A DNA stretch of 64,000 nucleotides from Seison nebaliae (lineage: Eukaryota; Rotifera; Pararotatoria; Seisonacea; Seisonidae): contig JALJEE010001544.1 in the NCBI GenBank assembly GCA_023231475.1, positions 1-64,000 of the forward strand. Reading direction: 5' to 3'. Under the pieces are notes generated by a model. The model worked only from the letters and a program-made list of their open reading frames with translations. It did not search any database and was not told the DNA's origin. Positions 10,051 to 22,433 of this stretch are shown here, piece after piece. Made by a program: the position numbers and the translations under genes. Positions within the stretch are counted from its first letter, which is position 1. Every line of letters starts with the position of its first letter.

Positions 10051-13000
10051 ATGAGTGATTCAGATAAGAATCATTATCAACATAATCATCATCATGATGA
10101 TGATGAGGAGCAAGTTGATTCGATGATTAATGAGACGAATTCTTCAGTTCTTACTGATTCGTTGAAATCATCAGATGAATCAACAACATCATTCTTTGCT
10201 GATTTTCCGCGCCATTCAAATGTCAGGAAATCTGATTCGAAACGATCAATGAAAGATTCGATGGATAGTAGAAAACGATTATTTCGTTCATTTTATCCAG
10301 GAAAATTGAAAGATTTAACGAAAACTGGAACATTACCACCAAGATTAGATGGAAGACGTAAAATTGAAGTAGAGAAGAAATCGTTAGAGAATATTAATCA
10401 TTTATCATTGATTAATCATCATCAACAACAACCACAACAAGCACAAGCTCAATGTAATTATCATGGAATTAATTTAAACGAACCGTTATCGAAAGAGGAT
10501 ATGGATTATTTATTGAAAAAAATGCAAACGGAATTACAAATCGATTCAGCGGCAATCGAAAAAATGAGAAGTCATCCTGAATATGTTTTGGGTTGGGCGA
10601 AACAAGAATCGACGATATCGAGTCAAAGTGATGTTTGTTCAATTCTCGATTCATTAAAACATCATGTGAATAATCGTGGGAAAGTATTGAAATTGATGAA
10701 ACAATTAGAAGCTGAATTGAAAAGTAGATCAATCTCTTATTTGAAAGCATTCGCTAAATCATCCGGTCCTCGAATATTAATAAAAGCTGCAAATATAACA
10801 AAAATATCAGAAGAAGATCGAAATATTCAAGATCTGATTTGTGGTAAAGTGATAGCTTGTTTCCGTTATTTTGGGAATAATAATTTCGGTTGTAGTACAT
10901 TATTATCTAATAATGAAGTTTTCTTATTTCTCGTACGATGTTTCATTATCAGTCGATCGGATATGGTGAGAACGGAATCGATTCGATTATTATCCGTTTT
11001 CTCATTATTATCTCTCGGTCATAAAAATGTGATGAATTCGATTAGTCAAATTGCTGACGAATATAATTATACATCGAGATTTGAAGTATTTGTTGATGCA
11101 TTTTATGCGAAAAAAGTAAACGGAAGAATTCTGACGAAAACTTCACATCAATTACGAATTTCATTATTTCAATTTATTACGGCACTTTTATATGGAGCGA
11201 AATCGAAAGAATATCGACAACATATTCGAATGGAATTCGATCGAAATGGATTAATGGAAATAATTTCCCTTTATCGACAAATGGACAAAATGACTCCGAT
11301 TAATAAAGATTTCTCTGAATCAGATTGTGACGGTGGAAATGATGATTTATCTAGTGATGGTTCATCTATGACAAATCGGAATAGATCAGATGAACGTGTT
11401 GAAGAGATTTGTGAAGCGTTTAAAAATCGACAGATTACTTTACCTAAAATTATCGATAGTCGTTTAAGATATAACCGTTTTCTGATTCTAGAGGAATATA
11501 CTCATCCGAAAATTTTAGAGCAATTATATCTCATTAATCTCGGTGCTACGAATGATCGTTTACGTATGACACATTTGGAAAATGGTGAAAATGCTCCAAC
11601 TTTTTTATCAACTTCTGATTCTTTTGAATTTGTCAAAAATACTTTGATCGGTCATCAAGAGAATTTCATACTCAAATGTATCATGGACGATCTCGCTATC
11701 CTCTCCACCAACTATCAAAAAAGAGAATCGACTATGTTAATCGTACGAAACGTTCTTAAACAATTAATGTTTGATGAGGAGGAGTTATTTGATGGAAATG
11801 TTCAAATTTCCATTGAATCATTAAAAAAATATTTGGATGATTATAATCAATCCGTAAAAACACAACGAACATTAAGAGAGGAAGAAGAAGAAAGACAAAG
11901 GAAACAAAGAGAAACAGCAAATGAGAAGATTCTGAATGAGAGAAATCTTTTAGAAGAGAAATGTAAAGAATTGGAGAAACAATTGGAAACTTGGAAGAAT
12001 GAGCACGATAAAGAAAATCAGCCTGATCAAGACGGAAAAATTTCGAAAGAATTCGCTAAAGAATTATCAAATATTCTCGACGCAAAACATGCGAAAGGAG
12101 ATGGAAATCATTCAATAAAAACGGAATCAAAAGACAAGAAAGAAATTGAAGCTGAAAAATCTTTTGTTCCCCCACCACCCCCTCCACTTCCTTCCTCTAT
12201 TCCACCACCACCACCTTTACCGATGGAAATGGGAGATGGATTCATGCCACCACCACCACCACCTCCAATGCCGTTGGGTGATAATAATGCTATTCCACCA
12301 CCACCACCTCCACCTGGTGGCGCTTTCTCATTGAATTTCTTCTCAATGAAAGAAAGTTGGTATCTCATTCAATTCTTCCAAAAAATCAATTTTCCTCATA
12401 TCCACAACTCTATAAATTTCATTTACTAAAGGTATTCCTTCTCTTTCTTTTCTGTCATTCCTTCTTTTTTCCTCATATTATCTATAGAATATTCGTAGTA
12501 GTTTTTTTTGTGGTTGTTTATATAATTTTCGTGTTTAGTCTACAAAACGTTTGAATAAGAATTGTAATTTATTAATTTTTTTTTTTTCCAGCACCAAAAT
12601 TACCTAAATATTTGAAACCGTTACAACCGATCAAATATGATATAAAGACACGTCGAATCAATTGGTCTCAAGTTAGTTCGTTCTTTGGAAATTTGTCATT
12701 TAATCATTTTCCATTTAAGATTCAACCGAAAGATATTAAAGAAACTTCGATTTGGGTAGAAACGGAAAATACTCCATTAAATCTCAATGAAGATTTAGTG
12801 GAATTGATTAATCAGAATTTCGGATTGAAACAACCGAAAAAGAGTTTCATTTATTATTTCTTCTTCACTTTCTTCAAATTCTTCGTTAGTTGTGCCAGAT
12901 AAAGAAAAGGAGAATAAATTGACCGATGAAGAATATTTGATAAATCGAGAAATCGTCAAACCGGATGCTGCTAGAGGATTGTGTTAGAACTTTCAAATTT

Positions 13001-14584
13001 AAATTTCAACTTTATTAATTTTATATTTTGATTTGTATATTTTTAGCAATCATTTTCAAGAAAGTAAAATTTGATCCGGAAAAATTGAAAATTGCAATTT
13101 GGAACTGTAATTTGAAATTATTATCGTCATCATTTCTGAATTCACTTCAACAAAACATGATAAAAGTGGATATGAAGGAAGTGAAGAAGAAATTGGAAGA
13201 ATTTCCCAATTACGACGATTTGGGTTATGTCGGAAAATTTATGTTTCACGTTATTATTTTCCTCCTTTCAATTATGATGGTTTTTATATTTTAGTTGGTT
13301 GAAATTAAAGAACTTCAGAGAAGAGTCAAATGTCTCTACTTTAAAAGTGAATTTGATGAAACGATTAATGATTTGACGAAACAATTGAATGCAGGAATTG
13401 AGGCATGTAATGAAATGTATAATAGTAAACGATTCGATTCTCTCATTCTTCTCATACTTCAATTGGGGAATGTGATGAATCATGGAAGTCATATGGGTTC
13501 ATCTTATGCCTTCGATATTTCATATCTCTCCAGAGTTTCCCTTTTAAATTCTTGAAAAATATTCTTTCAATATTCTCTCTAGTTGATAGGAACGAAAAGT
13601 TTAGATGGATCAGAAAACATTTTGCATTTTCTTATCGATAAAATTCTATTTGAGAATGACAATTTGGAAGATCTCTTAAATTATGACGACGATCTTTCAC
13701 ATTTGTCTCTGACAAAAAAAAGTTATTTTTCCTTTTGAATTCTCATTTTTATTCTAGTCTCTCTAATTTAGTTACGAAGGAGTTGGTGAAAGATAATATC
13801 GATGAAGTAAAAAAAAACGTAAAAGAAATTAATTTGTTGAGGAAGACGTTGAAAACGCAAAACGATGAGGATCATTTCCAGTTTATTATGTCAGATTTCC
13901 TGGAAGAATCTGAGAAGAAATTGACTGAAATTGAGCGTTAGATATTATTATAAATTTATTATTATATCAATAAATCCAATAGAATTAGAAAAGAGTTTAC
14001 TTAAAAAGTTTACGCAAATCGGTGACAAATATAGTTTTAATGTGAAAAAATATTCGTTAGAAGAATTCTTTAAGGATGTCAACGAATTCAATAATCAATT
14101 TCGAGTTATTTTAATATTTTTATAATTTATTCTACTTTCTTTAAAGTCGGCAGTGAAGGATGTTGAGAAGAAAAGAATGGAAGGTGAAAGGAAAAAGAAA
14201 GCGGAGAAACTTCGAGAAGAAAAAGAGGCGGAAAGTATTAGGAAAATTGAAAATGATGCTAAATTATTGAAGAATAACGGTTAGTACTTTAAAGAGATGG
14301 TAATTTCGATCTCTATTCAATTACAGGTTCGAAAGATGGAGAAGGAATTATTGATGTGCTAAGTCGACGTTTGGATGATATGTACAAGAGTACGCCGGAA
14401 CAAAGAGGAAGAAGTTAATTTTTATTTTATCTAATCCACTCATTTTTCATGGTTAAATTCAGGGAGGAGACATGTAGGAGATTTTGATCTTCCCGTTGAA
14501 TATCAGAAAACGAAAGGAGAATTATTGGGAGAAGTAATAACGGGCAAAGTTGATTGGAATCAAATAAATGACATTCATAAATGA
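10051..14584 (+). CDS. DIAPH: Diaphanous-related formin
   Basis: Exon 1 is 10051-12316. It is followed by a long intron (to 12591) and then short exons starting 12592-12843 and 12890-12982; the gene ends with TGA at 14582-14584. The N-terminal half carries the GTPase-binding and FH3 region, including the SRSISYLKAFAKSSGP start and GHKNVMNSISQI. A coiled coil (about 605-660) follows, then an FH1 domain with four polyproline blocks. The FH2 domain covers the downstream exons: RRINWSQV, FDPEKLKIAIWNCN, FPNYDDLGYVGKF, LILLILQLGNVMNHGS and YSLEEFFKDVNEF. The end (GIIDVLSRRLDDM followed by basic RGR/RRH) fits a DAD autoinhibitory motif. Formins nucleate and elongate unbranched actin under Rho control. 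A poly-Gly frame on the other strand of FH1 is a shadow. Confidence 0.92.
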
Positions 14585-15040
14585 TATTCTTTTTGTTTTT
14601 CCTTTATCTTTACATTTCTTCAACATTCCTATTTTTACGCTATAATACGTCTATTTCCATCTTGTATAAAGTTATAATTATAACCAGTTTATTATTCATA
14701 TGACCGCACCAAAATTAGTTTTTCGAAAAAACAGTGTTTTCATGGAAATAATAATGAGAGATTTAAACAAATAAAATTTATTATTATTTATCCAATCTTT
14801 CTTGATCTATTCCTTAACATTATTTTTAACATTCAAAATCATTTTTGATTCCGATATGTAAAAATCATTCATTATTAATGAACGAAATTGTGAATATCAA
14901 TAGTTATTCGTTTCAACCGAGTCGTGAGTTATTGATAAATTGAAATCAATTGGTTCATTTCGCAAGAGATGTCTCTCGAACGTTCTATCAATAAAAACAT
15001 TCCTAACTTTGTGAATATTCGACATTTGAAAAAAAATATA
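14585..15040. other. Gap between formin gene and kinase-like array
   Basis: AT-rich DNA with the presumed formin 3' UTR and then nothing I recognise. Homology to the array begins abruptly near 15041. Confidence 0.55.
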
Positions 15041-15348
15041 AATTGTTCACCATATATAAAGATAAACCTGAACCGTCTACTGTTGGTAGAATTCAATATC
15101 TGTGATTAATTGATATTTTTATGTTTGATTAAGTAATAGCCGAACAGCATAAAGCGAACAATATCTAAGAGAAGTTCGAAGAAAAAAGGTGGCCTTCCTA
15201 AAGTAGAAACGATAGTAAATATGTAGCACATCTACCAATGAAAACTTCAATGGAAACAATCAAAAACAATGTGGTGAAATATTTAAATCCAGCGAAATTA
15301 CGCAAATGCTTTTATCCTAGAAATTTAGAAACACATGAGGTGTGCTAA
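15041..15348 (+). pseudogene. Relic of a kinase-like array unit (microexon and exon 3 only)
   Basis: The 20-nt microexon (about 15062-15081), the following intron, and most of exon 3 align with unit A. In exon 3 about 20 bases are deleted after the AAAGTAGA segment. The deletion shifts the frame into a TAG (near 15222-15224), and the conserved VCD codons end in a TAA. No signal exon lies upstream and exons 4-7 are absent. The 3' part of exon 3 is closest to unit A (…CGAAATTACGCAAATGCTTTT…). Confidence 0.85.
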
Positions 15349-15806
15349 TCGTTCTATTGTATGTACGGTCAATACTTAGTAACGACTTATGAGTTGTTAG
15401 ACAAAGAAACGGGTAGTCCATAAAAATCACAACAGTGACGAATAACTTTAACTTCAATTGAATCGAAAAAAATTTACAACGATGATGAAACGAATAAAAA
15501 GTTCTGAAACACTTACATCTAATTTCATCGGTCGTTGCAGAATTATTGTTTTTATTGTTAATTATCATACGGAGAGTACATTCATTCTTTTCAACTAATG
15601 TTTTAATATTGCTATCAATAGAAGAAAGATCTTTGATTTCTCTTGATTAGTGACGTTAAATCTTCGTTCCGTTTCTTATGTGACATTACGTGATCGCTCA
15701 TTTTTCTCCGTAAACATTATAAATATTATTATAGACGTAAATCTCTATAGAGTAATATATAAACTGAAAGTAAGTTGAATTAAAATGTAATTAATTTTTT
15801 GTACCA
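15349..15806. other. Spacer between relic and unit A
   Basis: No intact gene. An 83-codon minus-strand frame at 15317-15568 overlaps the relic and has no coding-like features. The last 40 bases hold a GTTGAATTAAAA box matching the element upstream of other array genes. Confidence 0.5.
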
Positions 15807-17470
15807 ATGTTTTCTAGATTAGTTTTAATTCTTTCTTTATTATTATTGTTTTGTGCAGCTATTCCGACAAAAAAAAAGTCGTACGATGATACAAATCTGA
15901 TAAGACCTATGATCAAGTTTAATCGAGCAAATAAATGTTCTTAAAATATAAATTGTTCACCATATAACTGATTATAATTTAAAGATAAACCTGAACCGTT
16001 TACTGTTGTTAGAATTGAACAGTTGCGATTAATTGATATTTTTATGTTTGATTAACTAATAGCCGAACACCATAAAGCGAACAATATCTAAGAAAAGCAT
16101 AAAAAGCTCTAAGAAAAAAGGTGGTCTTCCTAAAGTTGAGAGCAACATAAATCTCGATTCATCGGGATTTAGTAAATATGGAGCACAACTACCAATGAAA
16201 ACTTCAATGGAAAGAATCAAAAAGAATGTGATGAAATACTTAAATCCAGCGAAATTACGTAAAAGCTTTTATCCAAGAAATTTAGAAAAACATGAGGTGT
16301 GCGATACTCCTATTGAAGCCGTATATTACGGTTATAAATATACGGTTAATTGAATTTGTAAAGTATCATACCTAAAAATTTGTTTGAAGAAGGAATTGGG
16401 TTCTGGTGCACAAGGTGCAGTATACCTTATGAATAATGGAACTCATGATCTTGCACTAAAACGTTCGTAATTCTACATATTTAATATTTAATTAAAAATT
16501 TCAGGAATACCAATACTCGATAATTTTCTTATTCAAATCAATGCTCTAGCGGCATCTACCAGAAATAACCGTGCACTGAAATTATTGGGCATTATGGAAG
16601 GATTAAGTGAAAAGAATAATAAAATTATTAAACATAAACAACATAGTTTGTGATTTGTTCTTCGTTTAACTAAGTTTAAATTTAAAATAATTATTAGATG
16701 TCATAACTGCAGACGGCAGATTCTGCTACGCAATGTCATACGTACCAGGTAAACAATTAATAAATTTCAACTTCAAGGAATTGGGTTCTGGGAAAGATCC
16801 TGGTAGTTATCGGAAATTGAAAATAAATTACAAATTGATTATTCTAATCTTGAGACAACTACAGATATTACACTTCTCGTTCAATGAGTATCCTGTCCAA
16901 ACTCAATCCCCGGTTTTTAAATTTTATGTTAATATTCTATAAATTCACATTCTGTAGATTTATGGAGCATATTCGTTCACAATGAGTCATGGAGATTTAC
17001 ACCGGAGCAATATTATAGTGCAAAAACGAAAAAAGGGTAATTATGTTCCATTTTTGGTGGATGTAGGCTTTAGCATATACCTAAAAAATTATGATCATAA
17101 CGAGATATTTATTCAGTTCTATAACAAATATTTACTAGAAGAAGCATTTATCGGTGATCGAAAAGGATTGGTTGTACATAAACTTCAATTGATAAATGCT
17201 CCCCAAAATGATGATTTTTGTATGCTCATGGTAGATATTCTAATGTCATTTTTGGGGGTGATAAAAGTGGAAAATTTGAATTGTCGGGACTTACACTTAC
17301 CTCTTAAGAACACTCCTAATATCCATCTACATCAACAACTCACTGTATGGAAGACCGGTTTCGAAGCCATGGACGGTATTATAACAATTTTTCAAAAATT
17401 TCTACCTCAATTCAAAACCTATTCTGATACTTGGCTACTATTATATAATTATCTTCAAAAGTTCGATTAA
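15807..17470 (+). CDS. Predicted secreted kinase-like protein, array unit A
   Basis: Seven exons: 15807-15936, 15985-16004, 16063-16344, 16390-16462, 16505-16645, 16698-16912, 16958-17470. They give 457 residues in one frame. Exon 1 encodes a signal peptide (MFSRLVLILSLLLLFCAAIP) followed by a charged linker. Exon 3 is a family-specific N-terminal region with a conserved CD. Exon 4 holds the glycine loop LGSGAQGAVYLM and a VAIK-like LALKR. Exon 5 holds the alphaC-like DNFLIQINALAAST and KLLGIMEG. Exon 6 holds the FCYAMSYVPG hinge. Exon 7 holds SHGDLHRSNIIVQ, the LVDVGF metal-binding motif and DFCMLM in the alphaF position. The core kinase residues (K, D, N, D) are present. There is no clear APE motif, and the alphaC Glu is not obvious. 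It is probably an exported kinase or kinase-like protein; substrate and family are unknown. Confidence 0.87.
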
Positions 17471-18317
17471 AACAATTCTTAAGATATAATTCTTAAGATA
17501 AGATAAATAAAGAATAACAGTTCTGGCATTGTCAAAGATTTCTTATGCTCCACTTAACTAACTACCTACATAGTATTGAGTAGAAGTGTAAATTATTGAG
17601 AACAAAAAATTTTTACCTCATTATACGGAATTATTGTTCATGTATAATATTGAAATGATCATGTATTCAAACGTAGGTATATATATAATGTCTCGGATTA
17701 AAATCCGCCGTTTAACAAAGTATAATGGCTTCAACTTTTTTCTTTCGATAAAGATGAATTGATATTATCAAAGTACGCATTTTTTTAAACCCATAAAACT
17801 ATTTTAAAAGAAATATATTAATAGAAGTGTGAGTAATAATGTGAATAAAAATTTTTTTAATATATACAGAATTGTATATAAAAATACATATCTACATCTA
17901 CATAAAGAGTAAAGAAGGCCAAAAGCCGGTTGTATTACTTCGACTAAGGATAAAAAAATTTAAACATCTCTTTAACTAAATTTTTCCTATCTCCATGATT
18001 TGTTTGGAGTCAAATGCGTATTATTCCGTTGCTTGGAAGAAGTGTCTCATTTTGCCCCTTTGTCTCATCTTGCCCACATGACGATATTCACATTATTAAT
18101 CACACTTCTATTTTCATAGATACAATCGTATTTCTAAAGTCATTACTGTTTGGATAACATAAAATTGTCTTTGACGCTCTTAATTGAAATTACTTTAATT
18201 GAGATTAAAAGAGAATTAAAAAATAATAATAATTAATCAGAAAAAAATTATAATTAAAATGCACAATAAATTAAAAACACATTGAGTTGAATTAAACTTT
18301 AATTCTTTTTCTTCACA
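17471..18317. other. Spacer between units A and B
   Basis: About 850 bases without a gene. It begins with short direct repeats of ATTCTTAAGATA and includes a segment near 18070-18140 shared with spacers C-D and D-E. A GAGTTGAATTAAAC box lies at 18284-18297. Confidence 0.6.
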
Positions 18318-19957
18318 ATGTTTTATCGGTTTGTTTTTGTGTTTTCTTTTGTTATTTTCTTTTGTAAGGCTAACCCAACAACAGGAAAATGGGATGAAAA
18401 AAATAACCTAATAATCAACAACTTAGGTTTTTTAATTATACAAATTTTATTTATGCAATTAATCTCAATTTATAGATAAGATTGAACCGGCTAATGTTGC
18501 TGAAATTTATTATTTACGAAAAATTGAAATATATTTTTTATATTTTATTAATTAATAGCCAAACATCTTACAACTACCTATGTTTAAGAAGTATATGATG
18601 GCCAAAGATGGAAAAAGTTTTTTTTCGAAATTTAAGAGCAACGTTAATCTTGGTACATCGACATTTGGAAATTGTGAAACGGAACTACCAATGACAACTT
18701 CAATGGATACAATTAAAACGAATGTGATGAGATATTTGAATCCATCGAAACATCATCAAACTTTTCATCCAAACGATCTAGAAAAACATCTTGTGTGCGA
18801 TATTCCTTATACCGCCAAATATCACGGTTATAAATATTTGGTTAGTTGAATTGGGAAAATATCTATTTTCAAATTTGTTTCAAGAAATTACTGGGTGCTG
18901 GTGCACAAGGGGAAGTAACACTTATGGGAAATGGAACTCATCTCCTCGCATTGAAACGTTTCTTATTCTACATATTTAAAATTGAATTAAAAATTTTAGG
19001 ATTGATAAAGCTCGATAATTTTCTTATTCAAATCAATGCTTTAGCAGCATCTACCAGAAATAATGGTCCACTGAAATTATTAGGCACAATGGAAGGCTTT
19101 AATCATATGGATGATGAAGTTTTTTCGTATGAATCACAACGTTTTTCTTTCTTCTTCACACATATTTAAAACGTCTAATAGATGTAAATTCGAGAAATGG
19201 AAGATTCTGTTACGCAATGACATACATAAGAGGTAAAGAATTAAAACAAATCGATAACTTAAAGGAATTGGGTTCAGGAAAAACTATATTCAGTTATCGG
19301 AGATTGAAAATAAATTACAAATTGATTATTTTAATTTTGAGGCAATTACAGAGATTGCATTTCTCGTTCAATGAATATCCTCTCCAAACTGAATCACCAG
19401 TTTTAAACTTTTATATTCATATTCTATAAATTCACATTCTGTAGATTTATGGCGCATATTCGTTCACAATGAGTCATGGAGATTTACATAGGAGCAATAT
19501 TATAGTGCAAAAACAACTTGATAATACTTATGTTCCAATTCTGGTGGATGTAGGCTTTAACATATATTATGGATATTATGATCATAATGAAATATTTATT
19601 CAATTCTATAACAAATATCTACTAGAAGAATCATTTATTGGCGATCGAAAAGGATTGGTCGTACATAAACTTCAATTGGTAAATTCCCAGCAAAATGAAG
19701 ATTTTTGTATGCTTCTTGGTGGTATTCTAATGTCATTTATGGGTGTAAAAAGAAACATCCCAATTAACTGTCGGTCATTACGCCAACCGTTGAAATTCAC
19801 TACAGATAGGCACCTTTATCAACGACTTACTGTATGGAAGACCGGTTTTATAGCCATGGAGGGTATTTTAACAATTCTTCAAAAATTATTGTCTCCATTA
19901 AATATTTATTTGAATACTTGGGTACCGTTATATAATTATCTTCAAAATTTCGATTAA
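18318..19957 (+). CDS. Predicted secreted kinase-like protein, array unit B
   Basis: Seven exons: 18318-18426, 18476-18495, 18559-18840, 18885-18957, 19000-19140, 19182-19399, 19445-19957; 451 residues with all junctions in frame. The signal peptide is MFYRFVFVFSFVIFFCKA. Motifs are LGAGAQGEVTLM with LALKR, RFCYAMTYIRG, SHGDLHRSNIIVQ and LVDVGF. The catalytic set matches unit A. The exon-3 region carries LPMTTSMDTIK in place of the LPMKTSME of units A, C and D, as in unit E, so B groups with E and F in this region. The activation segment keeps DHNEIFIQFYNKYLL, one of the most conserved stretches in the family. No damage was found. Confidence 0.88.
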
Positions 19958-20428
19958 GTAGTTTCGTTGAAGATTTTTGAAAGAGAAACTTCATTAAGAT
20001 TTAAAAGTTTTTTAATAAATCTCTACCCATATCCTACTGTTATCTTGTTCGAATTTCTTTCCTACAACTTGAATACCTTCCACAAAATAGACTACTTCTA
20101 TTAATGATTTTCATTCACGTTTTCATGTCATCTAATACGATTTTCCTTAACATGAAAGAATCATTTTTGTCTTAATCAAATCGAAAATAGTGAATTATCT
20201 GACTTTGCCATACTTTTTAAATGTTCCAAATTTCCAAAATATTCAGTATAATCAGTATCTAAATTTTTAATTGATTTCTTGACATGTTGACAAAGGATTC
20301 CTTCTTTAGAGAAAGAATAACATCTTATCTTTAAAAATGGTTGAAGATATTTATAAAATAACAATTAGTTGAACTACAGACTTTGTTTTCACTATTGCTT
20401 TCTGAACATGATATTTTTTGTATAAATC

Positions 20429-20671
20429 CTTTTCTTAAATACTATAAATACTAGTATAACTTTTTCTGCCAATACATCCCATCTCCATGGAAGAGTTGGA
20501 AGGACTCGTTAGCAACTTTAATCTCGAATCATTTATTCCTATTCATCTGAGGGATGGGTTGTCTCGTGGTCGTGAGTTTATTTCCAGTAACAATTTTTCT
20601 TCACTTATTGATTTTCTTTAAGCTTTACCCCTAAGGGGATTACGCGTCTTATAATAAAAATAAAAATAAAT
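20429..20671 (+). mobile_element. Retroposon-like insertion (5'-truncated LINE or SINE candidate)
   Basis: Comparing the upstream DNA of units C and D, the two match up to a GTATAAAT and again from ATGTTAACG, but C has about 240 extra bases between. The extra segment is less AT-rich in the middle. It ends with a small CCCC-TAA-GGGG hairpin, ATTACGCG, and an A-rich tail of AAATAAA units. That layout is typical of non-LTR retrotransposon or SINE 3' ends. No open frame is present. The target duplication is unclear because the flanks are themselves TAAAT-rich. Confidence 0.5.
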
Positions 20672-20723
20672 AAATGATGTTAACGATATTAAAATTTGAT
20701 CTTAACAATAAGATTGTAATTAT

Positions 20724-20752
20724 AAGTTGAAATACAATGGATTGAATTAAAC
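20724..20752 (+). promoter_or_regulatory. Conserved upstream box of the kinase-like array
   Basis: An AAGTTGAAATACAATGG plus ATTGAATTAAAC block lies about 20-50 bases before the start codon of unit C. It recurs at 23254-23282 (D, identical), 25952-25980 (E), 28174-28200 (F, slightly changed) and in shorter form at 18284-18297 (B) and 15773-15785 (A). Position and conservation suggest a core promoter or 5' leader element. It could also just be shared ancestry in DNA too young to have diverged. Confidence 0.45.
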
Positions 20753-20773
20753 TTTTATTAATTTTTCATTCGA

Positions 20774-22433
20774 ATGCGTCGTCGATTTTTTTTACTGTTT
20801 CCTTTTATTATTTTGTTGTGTGTAGCCATTCCGACAAAAAAGAAGTCAGATAATGATAAAGATCTGAAACCAGAAAATGAAGGTTCTTTCAATATAAATT
20901 GTTGAGCATTTAACTAATTATAATTTAAAGATAAACCTGGACCTTCTTCTGTTGTTAGAATTATTTGAGAATTTAGAAATATTTTTTGACCTATTGATAT
21001 TTTTATGTTTGATTAACTAATAGCCGAACACCATAAAGGGAACAATATCTAAGAGAAGCTCGAAGAAAAAACGTGTTCTTCCTAAAGTAGAGAGCAATAT
21101 GAATCTCGATTCATCCGGATTTAGTAAATATGGAGCACCCCTACCAATGAAAACTTCAATGGAAACAATCAAAAAGAATGTGATGAAATATTTAAATCCA
21201 TCGTTAGATCATCAAAGTTATTTTCCAAACGATCTAGAAAAACATGCGGTGTGCGATAAACCTAGAGAAGCTATTTATTACGGTTATAAATATAAAGTTA
21301 GTTGAATTGATAAATTACCATAGTTAAAGTTTGTTTCAAGAAAAAATTGGGTGCTGGTGTACAAGGTGCAGTATACCTTATGGATAATGGCACTCATGTT
21401 CTTGCACTAAAAAGTTCGTGATTCTACATATTTAATATTCAATTAAAAAATTGCAGAAATGGAATATCTCGATAATTTCCTTTTTCAAATTAATACTTTA
21501 GCGGCATCTACCAGAAATAACGGTTCATTGAAATTATTGGGCACTATGGAAGGATTAAATGAAAAGAAAAATAAGCCGCTTATATTTGACCTACAACGTT
21601 AGTAATTAAATTTTTTGTTGAAATAGGTTTAAAATTAACATAAATATTAGGTGTCAAATCTAGGGAGGGCAAATTCTGTTACGCTATGTCATACGTAGAA
21701 GGTAAACAATTAAAAAAATTCAACTTCAAGGAATTGGGTTCGGGAAAAGATCCTGCCAGTTATCAGAATCTAAAAAGAAATTACAGATTGATTATTCTAA
21801 TCTTGAGACAACTACAGATATTACACTTCTCGTTCAATGAGTATCCTATCCAAATTGAAACACCGGTTTTAAAATTTTATGCTCATATTTTATAAATATA
21901 CATACTTTTTATTCCTTAAGATTTATGGCGCATATTCGTTCACAATGAGTCATGGAGATTTACACAGGAGCAATATTATAGTGCAAAACCAAACCAATAG
22001 TAATTATGTTCCATTTTTGGTGGATGTAGGCTTTACCATATACCATAGTAGTTATGACCATAATGAGATATTTATTCAGTTTTATAACAAATATTTACTA
22101 GAAGAATCATTTATTGGTGATCGAAAAGGATTGACTGTACATAGACTTCAATTGATTAATTCTCACCAAAATCAAGATTTTTGTATGGTTCTGTCAAATA
22201 TTATACTGGTGTTTATGGGAGTGAAAAAAGAGAAAGGTATGAATTGTCGGAAATTACTAAAACCGTTTAAGAGCACTTCTAATATTCATCGACACCAGCA
22301 ACTCACTGTATGGAAGACAGGTTTCGAAGCTATGGAGGGTATTTTAACAATTCTTCAAACTTTTCTACCTCAATTCAAAACCTATTCGGATACGTGGGTA
22401 GCATTATGTAATTATCTTCAAAAGTTCGATTAG
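20774..22433 (+). CDS. Predicted secreted kinase-like protein, array unit C
   Basis: Seven exons: 20774-20882, 20931-20950, 21024-21296, 21341-21413, 21457-21597, 21651-21865, 21921-22433; 447 residues, intact. The signal peptide (MRRRFFLLFPFIILLCVAIP) is followed by a lysine-rich linker. Motifs are LGAGVQGAVYLM, LALKK, FCYAMSYVEG, SHGDLHRSNIIVQ, LVDVGF and DFCMVL. Exon 1 and the 5' half of exon 3 are nearly identical to unit D, whereas its exon 3 end, exon 4 and exon 5 differ from D. Intron 6 uses the donor CCG|GTTTTA, as in all units. Confidence 0.88.

Larger units (their letters stand above)
19958..20773. other. Spacer between units B and C
   Basis: No intact gene; a 62-codon minus frame at 20176-20364 is not convincing. 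The stretch about 20305-20428 aligns with DNA upstream of unit D. An insertion (20429-20671) interrupts this alignment, after which it resumes up to the start codon. Confidence 0.65.

Noticed and set aside
12108-12368. Poly-glycine frame on the minus strand
   Set aside because: It is the complement of the formin FH1 polyproline codons.
15317-15568. 83-codon minus-strand frame next to the array relic
   Set aside because: It overlaps the pseudogene, has no recognisable features and no splice partners.
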